Made by a program: the position numbers and the translations under genes. From positions 15,429,001 through 15,493,000 of the forward strand of contig BSBN01001752.1 of NCBI GenBank assembly GCA_027924645.1: a stretch of DNA of 64,000 nt, in the 5' to 3' direction. Below the pieces are notes generated by a model. It ran no database searches, was not told where the DNA came from, and worked only from the letters and a program-made list of their open reading frames with translations. This document shows positions 52,080 through 64,000 of the stretch, one piece after another. This stretch comes from Cunninghamia lanceolata. Lineage: Eukaryota; Streptophyta; Pinopsida; Cupressales; Cupressaceae. Position 1 is the first letter of the stretch. Each line of letters begins with the position of its first letter.

Positions 52080-54310
52080 GGTTAGTGGCAGCAACTTATC
52101 ATTCTAGATTCTTCAATTTACAAGAGAGAATTATGAATATTGGAGCAAAATGAAGATCCAAGATCTTCGGAAATTAGTGGAAGTAGGATACAATGAAGCT
52201 GTAGATCAAAATACTTCGGATGCTTTGACAACAAATCAACGAACTAGTTGAATATGATAGGAAGGACAATCAGTGTCTTTTCACTGTTCAATTTGCATTG
52301 GATATTTTAATTTTCCCTCGTATTGCTGACATGACAAAATCAAAGGATGCATGAGAGGCTTTGCAAATTGCATACCAAGAATCTAACAAACTTAGATTGG
52401 TAAGACGTCAAACCTTCAAAAAAGATTATAAAAATTTAAAGATGAAATAAGTTGACTCCATTCAAGATTTTATCACAAGGACTCAAGGTATTGTGAACCA
52501 GCTTAAGACTCAAGGGGAAGTTGTAACAGAGCAAAAAATTGTAGAGAAGATTTTGAGATCTCTTCTTCCAAAATATGATCTAGTGGTGATTGCCATTGAA
52601 AAAAGCAAATATCTAACCACATTCAAAGTGGCAGAGTTGGTAGATTCTTTGCAATCACATGAAGAGCATATTTAGCACGATGCAAGCTTTCCAATCTACA
52701 ATAAAAATTGAAGAAAAAACTACAATTCCTCTTTCTTAAACAAACAAATCTCAAGGGGAGACTTCTACTAGTAGAGGATGTGGTAGAGGACGATGAAATT
52801 AGAGAGGAAGAGGAAGAAGTTCTGAAGCATCTAGTGCATGTATTGTGAATGTTATGGGCACTATGAGTTTGTGTGAAGAAATAAGAAACCAGACTTAAAT
52901 AAGGGAAGAGCCAACTATATTGAGGAGTTTATTGAAAAAACAAAACACTCCACATTCATGTAACATGGAAAAGAACACCATAAAGATGTGTGGTTCCTAG
53001 ATAACAACTACTCAAACCATATGACAAGTAAATCTGATATCTTTGTCAAGTTAGATGAATCTATGAAAAGTCAAGTCAAATTTGGTGATGACAAAGAAGT
53101 TGATGTAATGGAAAAAGGTACGCCCTTGCTATAAAGACTAAGAAAGGAGAAACTACGTATATTCATGATACTTCACATGTGCCAAACTTATAGCATAATC
53201 TTTTAAGTACTGAGCATCTTATAGCAAAAAATTATAAAGTTGTTTTTGAAGATAAATGTTGCAAAATATTTGATAAATCGGTTAATTATCATCTTGTAGC
53301 AAAGGCTTCAATGATAGAGAATAGGTTGTTTCCACTAAAGTGCTTGCCCTCAAAGTAATCACAGATGATTTTTGGTTATGGCACAAATGTTATGGACATC
53401 TAATTTTTCAAGGATTGAGTTTGCTTCAAAAGAAGAATATGGTGAGAGGACTTTCAGAAATTCAGGGAAGAGAAGAAGTTTGTTCAAGGTGTGCACTTGG
53501 AAAACAACACCGAGATAGTTTTCTAGTGAACAAATCATGGAGGGAAAAAGCTCCTCTTGAGCTTGTGCATGTTGACCTTTGTGGTGATATGCAAGAGCAA
53601 TCCTTGGATAATAATCTTTATTTCTTAACTTTAATTGATATTTTTTCTCACCACACATGGATCTATTTTCTTAAATAGAAATCTAAAGCCTTTGAATGCT
53701 TCAAGCATTTCAAGTCCATGGATAAAAATCAAAGTGGGTACTATCTCAAAGTACTCAAAACAAATAGAGGGAGAGAATTCACTTCAAAATATTTCTTTGA
53801 TTTTTGCAACAGTCATGACATAAAGAGACAACTTATTGTAGCTTATACCCTCCAACAAAATGGTGTTGTAGAAAGAAAGAATCGTACCATTATAGAAATG
53901 GCACAAAGCATGTTGCAGTCAAAGAACCTTCCCAATTGTTATTGGGCAAAAGCAATGGCAATAACAATATATATCTTGAATTGTTTTCTCACAAAATTAG
54001 TGCAAAACATCACTCTAAAGAAAGCTTGGAGTGGTCATAAGCCTTGTGTAGCTTATTTTCATTTCTTTGGTTGTCCAGTATATGTACATATTCTAGTTTA
54101 GAAGCGATAGAAGTTGGATGCAAAATCTCAACTTTATATCTTTGCCAGGATATTTTGATGCAACTAAAGGGTACAAATTTTATAATCTTGTCACAAAGAA
54201 ATGGAATTGTAAGTCCAGATGTGGTTTTTGATGGAGGGGGATTGTGGTAGTGGCAAAGTGTACAACAAGAAACACCAATAATTATGGACATAGAATATGG
54301 CAATGTTCCG
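52080..54310 (+). pseudogene. Ty1/copia fragment: gag, protease relic, integrase
   Basis: In order: a gag of the UBN2 kind (YWSKMKIQDLRKLVEVGY near 52140; DSIQDFITRTQGIVNQLKTQ near 52460; EKILRSLLPKYDLVVIAIEK near 52545), then an intact CX2CX4HX4C zinc knuckle (CMYCECYGHYEFVC, 52835-52876). The protease region has the active site DSG turned into DNN (WFLDNNYSNHM, near 52995). The GAG-pre-integrase motif (LWHKCYGHLIFQGLSLLQKK, 53370-53430) and the integrase core follow (LVHVDLCGDM; TNRGREF; YTLQQNGVVERKNRT). The second catalytic Asp of the integrase is Asn here. The element stops after the integrase C-terminal KGYKFYNLVTKKWN at about 54200; RT and RNase H are absent. No LTRs were recognised. 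Confidence 0.88.
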
Positions 54311-55791
54311 TATATATCTTTGCTAATTTATTATGCTTTGGTTTCTCCCTCTTTATTTAGAAAATCACACAAAAGTTTTATCAAAACTATGATGTGTTTC
54401 TAAAATTTGTACTTTTAATGGTGAAAATTACCTACTCATATCCTTTTTTCCTTATGTCTTGGGTCCAATTGTATTAGAGTGACTTTTATGCAATAACAAT
54501 CATATAAATGGTACAATTTTAGCTAAGAGTGGGAATACAACTCGAGCCTTATCCATTCCTATCTGCACTTATTCTTATGGATTAGTCCCAACCTTCAATT
54601 TACCACTTTCCTACGTCGAATCAAATTCGCAATCGTGAAAGTGATCTTGATCACTTTTGCACTTGTGTTAATGACCCCTTTAACTTTTAAAATTCAAATT
54701 CAAATATGAGGTCAACTTTACCTATCTTTGTGATCGTTGTGTGTTGACTCAAGGCAAGAAAGAATTTTATTTGACCCTTGGTATTGTATTTAAAGGAGTA
54801 ATCCTAGTTCATTTTAGATCATCATGACATTTCTAGATCTCTTGCATTTTAGAGCTATCATTTACTATACTTGCATGCATTATTAGGGAATTTACATTAC
54901 ACAAGCATCTAAGGCATCTTACATGTTTGAAAGTGTTGTCCTTGATCATTTATCTAGTTGTTAAAGCAATATCTTTACATGGTTTGACACAAAAGAAGAA
55001 ATTATACTTGTCATGTGTGTTGGTGCTCAAAGTTGAGGCTCCTCAAATCCCTAAAGCTAGACAATTCTTGAGTACCAGGGGTGTCAAACTCAAGACAAAG
55101 ACTTCAACTCATATTCAAGATGAGGCAATTAAAGACAACATTGATAAGGTGGGTAAGACCTTCTTCTAACTCTGCTAGACCAAGGGGTCCCTAAGGTGTA
55201 CAACAATGAAACAAACAGCAGCATGAAACTATACCTTAACACAAACCATACCCATGCACAAGATACTCCAATTATTTATCACTAAATGCATGTATACTAG
55301 TTTAAAGAATTCAAGGGTATTACACCTTCCTTAAAGAGGAACAAAAACACAACCATGAAAAGAGTCTAGAGATGATCCCTGATAGCCCCTAATGCATAAC
55401 TATACATCTAGACATGGATGTGCATATTAAAACAAGACAAAAATATTTGAAGGCTAGCACCTTCCCTTTTGCTGGCATGTGTGGCATCCTTGGCTATGCT
55501 TCTTCATAGGTGATGACGTGAGAGTTTGGCGCTTGAGGCGCTTTTCCATTACTTTTTTGTTTTTATTTGCCTTCAATATGGTGCGTGCAAAGTGCATTTG
55601 AGGCATTTATAATCTTGCCTAGCGCTTGAATTTATATTTGAAGGCGCTTTTGCCTTTGAATGGGCATTTTTTTTTCAAATGCCTAGAAACATGGCGTGAG
55701 TGCTTTATAGAGGCATGTTAATTTTTTAATTTTTATGATTTCTAATTTGAAATTTTTTTTAAAAAAATTATTATTAATAATAAATATTAGA

Positions 55792-55797
<6 letters not shown>
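54311..55797. other. Intergenic, no gene recognised; GGCGC-rich patch
   Basis: An open stretch at 54927-55169 has no ATG at its start and no known motif. Around 55520-55700 the motifs TTGGCGCTTGAGGCGC, CTAGCGCTTGAA and GAAGGCGCTTTTGCC recall the GGCGCC-motif repeats of the left part of the window. Confidence 0.35.

Positions 55798-55850
<53 letters not shown>
55798..55850. repeat. (TA)n microsatellite
   Basis: An uninterrupted run of about 26 TA units. Confidence 0.95.
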
Positions 55851-55852
<2 letters not shown>

Positions 55853-56254
55853 CAATAATAACATGTAAAAATTTAATTTCGATACTTAATAAGTAATTAA
55901 TAATAAATAATTAATTATAAATTAATATATCAAAATTAAATTTTATGGATGAAAACAAATGTTCAAAAATATGATGCTTCGGATTTTGACGAAACAACAG
56001 TTGGAATGATGAACAAATTCGACATGCGGATCTGGACACAACAAATTTTGACGATGATATGGACTAGGTGATTTGATGAAATGCACATCGAACCCAAACA
56101 ATTGACGTTTTACACATAACGACGTACGACTTGGTTGAAAATAGCTTTTCAACTTTAGCACTGGCAATTTACAACACATACAAATGATGATGATAAAGGA
56201 ATTACTTGTGACAAAATTTGGTTTTGGATTGGGTACAACAAGATGTTAATATTA
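55851..56254. other. Intergenic, no gene seen
   Basis: AT-rich sequence between the microsatellite and the truncated copia LTR. A minus-strand frame at 55943-56179 has no recognisable domain. Confidence 0.4.
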
Positions 56255-56529
56255 AGAGCAAGCTTTGCAAGTTATTCAAGAACCATTATGCTACTAGAAT
56301 TTAGAGGGATATGTTGATGTATTATAACTTATTTTATCATTAATACAAGCTTGGGTCTCTTTGGGTGTGGGATTTTTTCCTAAAAGGTTTATCCACATAA
56401 ATCTTCATGTTATGGTTTAACATATTCTTTATGGTTGATTTCCATTTCCGTTTATGATCTATCATTGTTATTGAATTTGATTGCATTAAAAATCAACATA
56501 TCTCATTGTATAGTTACATTGTTTCAATA
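56255..56529 (+). repeat. Truncated 5' LTR
   Basis: Matches 61082-61345 with many substitutions and small indels. It ends TTTCAATA, where the 3' LTR has TTTCAACA. The left part of the LTR is missing. Confidence 0.8.
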
Positions 56530-56531
56530 TT

Positions 56532-56544
56532 TGGTATTAGAGCC
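56532..56544 (+). promoter_or_regulatory. Primer-binding site for tRNA-Met
   Basis: TGGTATTAGAGCC, one base from the consensus TGGTATCAGAGC of many plant copia elements, two bases after the LTR end. Confidence 0.8.
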
Positions 56545-56649
56545 ACGACTGGCTTGATTAGAGAGAGGGATGCCTCTTTTAGAGTGTTTGATTGAGTTTT
56601 TTTATTGCAATGGGAGTGTGTTGTTATTTTCTTGTAGTTCAAGTTATGG

Positions 56650-59600
56650 GTGATAGAGATTGTGGCTAGCTCATCTCAATTGGAGATAGAAAAGTCCAAT
56701 GACACAGTTTTTGAGCTTTGGAAGCTAAAGATAGAGGATCTATTTAAAGAAAGAGATCAATGTATTATCATGAAGAGTGATAACAAACTAAAAAATATGT
56801 TAGACAAGGGATGGGTAAAAGTTGATAAAAAAATCTTGTGGCACCATACGATTATGTTTATCTGATTCCATTTTATTGAATGTTTATGGTGAAATTACTA
56901 CATATAAGTTGTAGAATAGAATAGGAGAAATATATCAAACAAAGAGTCTCATTAATAATTTATTCTTGAAAAGGAAATTGTATTCTCTTAAAATGAAGGA
57001 TGGGGACTCGGTTGCAAAATATTTAAATGCATTTAATATAATCTTGATTCAATTACAATCGGTTGATGTGAAAATAGAAGAATAGAATAAGTTTTATTTT
57101 TTTGTTATGTTCATTACCTAAATCTTGGAATAATTTGATCCTTGCAATCATTGGTTCTTTGATAGACAATGCCCTAATTGCCACCTTGCTTATAATGGAG
57201 ATGAGGAGAAAGACTTCGGATGGGTCTAGGGATGCATTGCATGTGTGGGGAAGATCTAAAGAGAGAGGCAAGGACAAGGACAAGGACAAGTAGAAAGGTG
57301 GTAAGGAAAAGTCTAAGGATAGATCTAAGTTTAAGGGAAGGTCTAAGACACCTGGTAAGTGTAGGTTGAGGTGATGGAACTGTGACAAATGGGGGCATCT
57401 CAAAAAGGAATGTCAGAATAAGAAAAAAATAATGATGATTCCTCTACAGATAAATCCTTTTATGATGAAGCTATTGATACTTTTATTATTTTTGCTAACA
57501 TGACTTGTGATGATTGTCAATGATGGAAGGGTTAAAACCCTCATAAATGTATTATATATCCCTAGTTTAGCTAGGAATTTTATTTCTATATCTAAAATAA
57601 ATTATTCAAGGGTGCATGTTACTTTTTAGAATAGTGATTGTAGATTGAGCAGAGGGAATTTGTTCTTGACTAGGGGCACTCAATGTGGCACCCTATTTAG
57701 GCTAGAGGCATCTACTTTTTGTAACTATATGAATTTAATTGATAACTCTATTTCTTATAAGTTGTAGCACCACATGATGGGTCACATTGGTGAGAAGGTT
57801 CTTAAAATCCTTGTTAATAAAAAGATGGTCAGTGGTTTTTCTATTTATTCAACTGAATTTGATTTATGTGAGCATTGTGTGTATGACAAATGTAACATAA
57901 GGTTTATTTTAAATTTGGTAGTACTAAAGCTAAACAAGTTTTGGAATGATGTATTTGGTCCTGTGGATTTGCCTGCAATTGGAAAATCTCGCCAGTATGT
58001 TTCATTTATTAATGATTTCTCTAGATATACATGGGTTTACTTTTGGAAGCATATGTGTGCTATATTTTTTACTTTTAAAGAGTTTAAAGCACTTGTTGAG
58101 AGACAAATTTATGGGAAAGGAAAGGTTTTGAAAATATATAATGGTGGTGATTTTTTCTTTAGAGATTTGGATGATTATTACAGGCATGCAAGAATTGTTA
58201 GGTAGAAAACAACTCCATATACTTCACAACAAAATGCAATGGTAGAACAGATGAACAAAACTATGATGGACAAAGCTACAAGCATGTTAAGTAGTGCAAA
58301 TCTTGAACAATGTTTCTAGGATGAAGTTGTACACACTACCTGTTACCTAATTAACAAGTCTCCCACTTCTACTCTAGTTGGAAAAACACCCTACAAGGCA
58401 TGGATAGGTTAAAGGCCATCGATTTCTCATTTAAATTTTTTTAGTAATGAGGCATATGCTCATGTTCCAAAAGAGAAACGTTCTAAGATTGGTTTAAGGG
58501 CTAAAAAATATATTTTTGTGGGTTACATGGAAAGATCATTAAGGGTTATAAGCTTTGGGATCTTGCAATAATGAAAATTTCATATTCTAGGGATGTTATT
58601 TTTAGGGTGTTTAGGGAATTTAAAAATGATGAACAACCTCATGTTAAGACTAAAAAAATAGTGTGTTTTGATATTAAGACTAATTCACAGGAAGATGCAC
58701 GTATATAACAACAACATGACGGACAAAATGAGGAAGGAGAAGGTTTAGATTAGAGTTATGATAAGGAGCAACAAGAGCCTGTTGTTACACCTCTTAGAAG
58801 GTCCACTAGGCAACATAATTCGATTGAAAGGTATAGTCCTAATTATAGTTGGGTATTTATTTTATCATGTACTGATAACAAACCTAGGTCTGTGAAGGAT
58901 GATTTTTCTTCAGATGAGCATGAGTCTTAGTTAGAGGCCATGAAAGATGAAATAAAGGATTTCCAAACAAATATGACACATGGGATCTAGTTGAGCTACC
59001 CAAGGGAGGAAAGTTATTGGTTGTAAATGGGTATTTAAAAATAAATTCAAAGTGGACAGTAATTTGGAGTGGTATAAGGCCTGGTTAGTGGCAAAGGGTT
59101 ATGCCCAGGTTGAGGGAGTGGATTTTGGTGAGATATCTTCTTCTATGGCTGAATTACCTCTATTATATTCCTTTTATCTATTGTTGTTGCATTTAATTTA
59201 AAGGCGGAACTAGAGAAAATGGATATAAACATATTTTTCCTACAAGGGGATCTTGATGAAGAAATATTTATGAAACAACCTAACAATTTTGTGGTGAAGG
59301 GACAAAAGCACTTGGTTTACAACTTAAAGCAATCATTGTATGATTTGGAGTAGTCACTAAGAATGTGGTATAAAAAATTTGATGCTCTCACATTAGATCA
59401 TGACTTTACTAGAAGTGCTCAAGGTAGATCACTATGTTTATTTTAGTTTAATTTATGATCGGCTACTAATCATGTTGTCCTATTTTTTTTATGATATGTG
59501 ATTTATTGGAAATGATAAGGGGATGATTAGGGAACTTAAGATTCAGTTGTTTGAGACTTTTGATGTGAAATATTTAGGGGCTACAAAATATATTTTGTGT

Positions 59601-60500
59601 ATGGAAATCTATAGGTATTAGATAAATAGAAAATTATGGTCAAATTAAAATAAGTATGTTGACACTATTTTACAGTGTTTTGCCATGCAGGATTGCAAAC
59701 CAGTTAATATTCCCTTCCTAGTTGGCACTAGGTTATCTCTAAAATAGCATCCTAAAATAGATGATGAACTTGAAGATATGTAGAAGGTTTCATATGTTGA
59801 TTCTTAGGAAGCCTCCTGTATGCCATGGTTCGCACAAGTCTTGATATTGCCCAAGCAGTGGGAGTTCTAAGCAGGTTTATGTCCAACCCTAGTAAAAAAC
59901 ACTACACTTATGTTAAAAGATTTTTAGATATTTACATGGAAATTCCAACCATTGCATTGTTATCATGGGACTAATGATGTGGGTAGAATTGTTGATTTAC
60001 AGGACTATTGATTTTGATTGGGCTAGTGATTTAGATTGCAAGAGGTGTATGATTGGTTATGTCTTTACTTTGTTTGGAGGAGTAGTTAGTTGGATGAGCA
60101 AACAATAACCTATAGTCATGTTGTCCACTATATAAGTAGAGTACATGGACGTAACACATGCTTGTAAGAGGGTAATGTGGTTAAAGAGATTGTGTCTAGG
60201 TATTGGCTTTCAATGTAGACAAATTAGAATTGAATGCGATTGTCAGAGTGCCATGTTTATTTGGATATAAACTCAATGCATCATGCCTGCATGAAGAACA
60301 TTGATGTTTAGTATCACTTTGTTTGGGAAATGATTGAAAGTGGCAGAGTCATGTTAGAAAAAAGTGGACAGCTCAGAGAATGTTATAGATTCTCTCAATA
60401 AGCTAGTGAGCACAAAAAAAATCAATTGGTGCAAAGAGGCCATGGGTCTCCTCTTCAAGATATTAATTGGTTAAATTTATTTCCTAACTATGTTATTGTA
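56650..60500 (+). pseudogene. Ty1/copia gag-pol, heavily decayed
   Basis: Readable pieces, in order: gag N-terminus (SNDTVFELWKLKIEDLFKER near 56696-56755); gag core (NNLILAIIGSLIDNALIATL near 57130); zinc knuckle WNCDKWGHLKKEC (57376-57414) with its first Cys lost to a stop. A protease C-terminal part with VLYIPSLARNFISISKI lies near 57550-57600. The GAG-pre-integrase and integrase follow (HHMMGHIGEKVLKILVNKKM, 57771-57830; DFSRYTWVYFWK; NAMVEQMNKTMMDKATSML near 58235), with the second Asp of the integrase triad apparently Tyr. RT has MDINIFFLQGDLDEEIFMKQ (about 59220-59280) with the YVDD box decayed to FFYDM near 59490. RNase H has DWASDLDCKRCMIGYVFTLF (about 60017-60076). Frameshifts and over twenty stops are spread throughout. 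Confidence 0.88.
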
Positions 60501-60522
60501 ATAAAAATGTCAAGTGGGAGAA

Positions 60523-61345
60523 TGTTGGGATTAGGTGGCATTTACCTTGCAAATTCCTAGACATGTTTTGATTATTTTAATTAATTTTGTTGATAAATAA
60601 TTGTTATGTTTCCAAGGAACATGGAGAGAGTAGACTTGGATGCCCTTCTATGTGATAGGAAAAATATTTATTATTATTTGTTCTCTTACATGTAATTGTA
60701 GTGGCATTTAAGTCAGGAGCTACTTTTGAGAAGATATTAAAATTTGGGTAAAGATTGGGATGCATAAGAAGATGCAAGAGAATCTTCTATTGTTGGATCT
60801 TATGAAACATTTGGTCAATCTTCCCATGGAGCACGTAGGGTTGGGATCTTGGTAAATTTGATAGTTATGATAGAATATATGATATTGATGATGGTGTAAA
60901 GTGTGTGAGAGGAGTTATTATTCAAGGTATGTTGACCAATTTTGGTGAGGTGTGAGATTCTACACAAGGATTTGGACTCCTAGATTTGGGTGAGTGGTTT
61001 TGGCCACTTGTTTTGGAATATCATTGATGATATATTATATTCATCTCTCCTATATATTGGTGCCTTGAGATGGTAGTATTATGAGCAGGTTTTGCAAGTT
61101 ATTCAAGTTAGAATTTAGAGGGATAAGTTGATGTATCGTAACTTGTTTTATCATTAATACAAGCTTGAGTCTCTTAGGGTGTGGAGTTTTTTCCTAAAAG
61201 GATTTATACACATAAATCTTTCTATTATGGTTTGTATCATCTTTATAATTGATTTCCATTTCATTTTATGATCTATCATTGTTATTGAATTTGATTGCAT
61301 TAAAGATCAACATATCTTATTGTATAGTTAAACTCTATTTCAACA
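60523..61345 (+). repeat. 3' LTR of the copia element
   Basis: 823 bp, TGTTGGGATT...TTTCAACA. A TATA-like CCTATATATTGG lies near 61049. It defines the right end of the element; no target-site duplication can be tested because the left LTR is truncated. Confidence 0.85.
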
Positions 61346-62975
61346 CAAACCAAGGGGTTAATTTGGAAGGAAGGGCTTGGGAAGTGAGGAGAGGATATGA
61401 GACAAAGATTTTCCTAGAGAAGCAAGGGTTTTGATAATAAGAGATTTAAAAAATCAATGATGCCTAATAATGTGTTGGCTTACAGGGTAATTATGTGATG
61501 ATTGTGTGTCCATGTGATGTTTGAACAAATGATATACCATGGGTGGTAGGGATTTATTGATGGGTGTATGCTCTAGATTTAGATTGGGTGACATTATTGT
61601 TTTTGCATATGATGAAAACATAGTGTTGGAGATATTTTTTTGTTTTTTGTTATGCTATGGTTGTTTCATTTGATTTTGCATTCACAATGGGTGGTGTTCT
61701 TAGATATGGATTTTTCTTCGAAGGTTGGAAAAGGTAAGAACAGTGCATCTAGGTATGGAGGCAAGGAGGGCTCTAATGGTAATAAATGCAAAGCACAAGT
61801 GACTGGTGAGGACACATTGGAAGGCTTTGCACTATATCTGGAGAGGGAGATTGGTAACCTAGACTTAAGGTTGCAGATGTTGAGAATCTAGGAACTTTCT
61901 AAGGATGTGGATGACACTCCTAGTGCAACATGGAAATTAGGGTTGGAGTAGTGATATTTTATTAGACCCACAACAATCACTAGGAAAATAGAATATGTTC
62001 AATGCAACTCAACCCCTGGGCTACACTACCCTACTATTTTTGGCCACAGGTGTGTACTTACTACATGATGATCTATCAAGGGTATTAAGAGCTAGGTTGA
62101 GGGTTTTTTCAACTATCAACTAGGACATTTTCATGGGTTGAGTGAGAACATGTGCCGCCTACACAAGGTGGTGAATAAATTGGAAAAAGGGTTAAAGGTA
62201 AATATTTCTTTTGAGAATGAATTCAATGTCCCCATGTTGTTGTGATGAAGACCCAAAGGTGGTGGCAGTTGACTTCTCTCAGCCTATGTGGGAAGTTGGC
62301 TATAAGAAATGTAAATTTACCTTGGATTAGAGGAAGAGCCTCTGTAATTTGTCATCCCACTCCATTATATTTTATGGACTGTATGTGTTTTTATGAAAAA
62401 CATGGTAGATAGATTATATGGTGTGGTCATTGAATAGAAATGACATTTTTGTTATTTGTTTCCAGTTTTTTCTTCTTCCATATGGACTACTATAATCATG
62501 TAGATGTCATATATCAACAATATGAATAGTTAGTTTTTTGGTTTCTATCTAGATTTGTTTTATGAAATAATGTTCAATCTGTGAGCATTAAAAAAAGTGC
62601 ATGAGACTACATGGTAATCCAGTGATGAGTTGTAGTCTTAAACATGTACATATAAATGTGTAAATATGACCTCTCAATAGTATTCCTCTTGGTGACATGT
62701 GGATTGATGTTCTTCACTTTGTTTGTACCTCCCCTATCCCCTAGCTAACCTTTTAAGGTCTTGCATCTTCACCAATTGCCCTATGTCAAAAATTCATTTA
62801 TGTTACTTTCTAGCCCTGTTGACATGACCACCTGCATAACAAGATGGGAAATTAACTTTCCCTGAGCTCCTTTCAACCATTTCAACCATCTCGAGGCCTT
62901 CAATTGAGTTCCCAGACCATCTCCAATCATCAATTTGAACACCCATTTCCTTAATTTTGGGTCACCCACTTTGAC
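61346..62975 (+). other. Intergenic, weak coding relic
   Basis: A plus-strand stretch 61640-61891 (KVGKGKNSASRYGGKEGSNG; LEREIGNLDLRLQML) and in-frame pieces after its stop (ELSKDVDDTPSATWKL) look like decayed coding sequence of unknown type. The rest shows nothing recognisable. Confidence 0.3.
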
Positions 62976-63522
62976 TCTAGATCTCTAGGGGGTGACCCTG
63001 CCACCGAAGTGGATCCCCTGAAGTGACTTGGCCTCGTGAACTAAGTGACCTACTCTCTTTAAGTTTAATAACTTGTCTCCAAGTATTAAAGTCATCTTTA
63101 GCCCCTTAGGTCCAATCTCAACCCATGAAACCACCTATAGAACCTATTCCCAGTGGGTCACCCACTTTGACTTCTAAATATCTAAGGGGTGGCCCTACAT
63201 TTTAAGTGAATCTCTTGGGGTGACCTACCCTAGCAAACTAGGAAACCCTATCATGTTTTGACATGTGTGTTTCTCTTCATTTCGGACTCAAAATAGCTTC
63301 ATTTTTGCTTCAATTTGCATGGCGCTTCGACCCTAACTGAGCCTAATCTATTTCTAACTCATTCTAAATTCTCAATCACTCCATTCTTAGATCCCATTGA
63401 GCTATTATTATCTCAGGCCTATCCATCTCATGCTAACTCCACTGTTCCTCCAGTGATAAGCTTTCAAATCTTGTTCACTCTCTAATTAGCCCAATTCATT
63501 GTCCAATCAACATTATTAACTC

Positions 63523-63625
63523 CCCAATCAAGAGAGTTAACTCTCCAATCAAGATAGTTAACTTTTAACTCTCCAATCAAGATAGTTAACTCTCCAATCA
63601 AGAGAGTTAACTCTCCAATCAATTC
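63523..63625 (+). repeat. ~20-bp tandem repeats
   Basis: CTCCAATCAAGAKAGTTAA occurs four to five times between 63523 and 63625, separated by 0-9 bases. Confidence 0.85.
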
Positions 63626-63649
63626 CACCATTCATGAGCTTATCAAACC

Positions 63650-63663
63650 TATAAATACCCCCT
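63650..63663 (+). promoter_or_regulatory. TATA box of the incomplete LTR-like region
   Basis: CTATAAATACCCCC is about 25 bases after the tandem repeats and is followed by leader-like sequence. It is judged by sequence and position only. Confidence 0.45.
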
Positions 63664-64000
63664 CCTATATGCATTATGGGAGGTAAATTCATTATTGTAC
63701 ATTCATTCAAGATTTGCTATTTTCTCTCCATAGCATTTATATGCTCATTGTAGGACTTTGTGAGCCTTTTGTTTTCTTCTTAGCTTAGTTTCCCAAGCTT
63801 CAATAGCTTCATAGCATCATTATTCTCACCAGTTGCTTTCAAAATCGCAATCCATGATGATCCCATAGCATCATTGCTAAATTCATACTCAAATCCATTG
63901 CTTCTATCTTCATCCCTATTGCCAAGAGGAGGACCCCATTGCTATAGAGGAGAGGAGGTTGCCACAAAAGAAGGACTTATGATGATATGTCAAGCTCTTG

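Larger units (their letters stand above)
56255..61345 (+). mobile_element. Ty1/copia retrotransposon with truncated 5' LTR
   Basis: The 3' LTR is 60523-61345 (TGTTGGGATTAGG...TTCAACA), preceded by the purine tract AAGTGGGAGAA. Only the last ~275 bp of the 5' LTR remain (56255-56529). The shared text includes GCAAGTTATTCAAG, TATCATTAATACAAGCTTG and TTTTTTCCTAAAAGG. A primer site for initiator tRNA-Met (TGGTATTAGAGCC, 56532-56544; canonical TGGTATCAGAGC) follows. The two LTR copies differ markedly, and coding regions are full of stops, so the element is old. Confidence 0.88.
62976..64000 (+). mobile_element. LTR-like region, incomplete at the window edge
   Basis: A GTGACC-rich stretch (62980-63240) is followed by short tandem repeats (63523-63625). 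A TATA-like CTATAAATACCCCC lies at about 63650-63663, and then a leader-like sequence with repeated CATAGCATCATT (63805, 63866). This order resembles the U3-R of a long LTR running out of the window. No end could be fixed. Confidence 0.4.

Noticed and set aside
54927..55169. Open frame of 80 codons
   Set aside because: No ATG at its start, no known motif and no supporting neighbour.
1..64000. CRISPR arrays, rRNA genes, intact tRNA genes
   Set aside because: None seen. The tandem repeats have no spacers of constant length, and the two tRNA-like sequences (12768-12861 and 48495-48632) are not complete tRNAs.

Overview
The window looks like intergenic DNA from a large, transposon-packed plant nuclear genome. 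It is AT-rich and holds long LTRs, Ty1/copia, Ty3/gypsy, LINE and SINE relics, a degenerate PPR sequence, GT-AG introns and one Ole e 1-type gene. A gymnosperm (conifer-like) source is my best guess from the style of the repeats, but no single sequence proves it. I see no prokaryotic gene, rRNA gene or CRISPR array.

Left part (1-19600). The window opens inside a broken SIRE-like copia pol, followed by a cluster of polypurine tracts and its 3' LTR (to about 3652). Next comes a frameshifted DDE-type DNA transposase (3812-6795) of a class I cannot name, then three tandem copies of a 358-bp unit (7040-8104). A block studded with GGCGCC-like motifs is split at 9184/15151 by a complete, TSD-flanked, non-autonomous LTR element (9185-15150). 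That element has 2.29-kb LTRs, a tRNA-Arg-type primer site, a short acidic reading frame, and a tRNA-Arg-like sequence ending in CCA directly before the 3' LTR, where a polypurine tract should be. A gypsy gag relic, a CCGAT/ATCGG motif array and more of the GGCGCC block follow.

Middle (19600-34240). A multi-exon gene of unknown function on the minus strand (19615-26636, five visible exons, all phase 0, five in-frame stops) has in its first visible intron an insertion of about 5 kb. The insertion carries a nearly intact reading frame of about 1060 codons on the plus strand, behind a dense array of GTTCAA/TTGAAC motifs. Then come a solo LTR with a 5-bp TSD (27024-29246), an AT-rich tandem duplication, and a minus-strand LINE split by another solo LTR (30576-32764).

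Right part (34066-64000). A minus-strand Ty3/gypsy element (34066-44682) is interrupted twice. A solo copia-type LTR (43296-44272, TSD TTATG) lies between its gag and protease. A 5.6-kb segment carrying degenerate PPR and cysteine-rich gene fragments lies between its RNase H and integrase. About 3.8 kb of AT-rich DNA follows, then a tRNA-derived SINE. Next is the one apparently intact host gene, a two-exon Ole e 1-like secreted protein (49340-51430) whose intron is full of small tandem duplications. Two decayed copia elements (52080-54310; 56255-61345) and an incomplete LTR-like region close the window.

Apart from the Ole e 1-like gene and the long reading frame at 21492-24677, almost every coding region is decayed, so the window is best read as layered insertions. 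Boundaries backed by target-site duplications are firm. Those of decayed coding relics are approximate. All family names rest on motif recognition by eye, without database searches.
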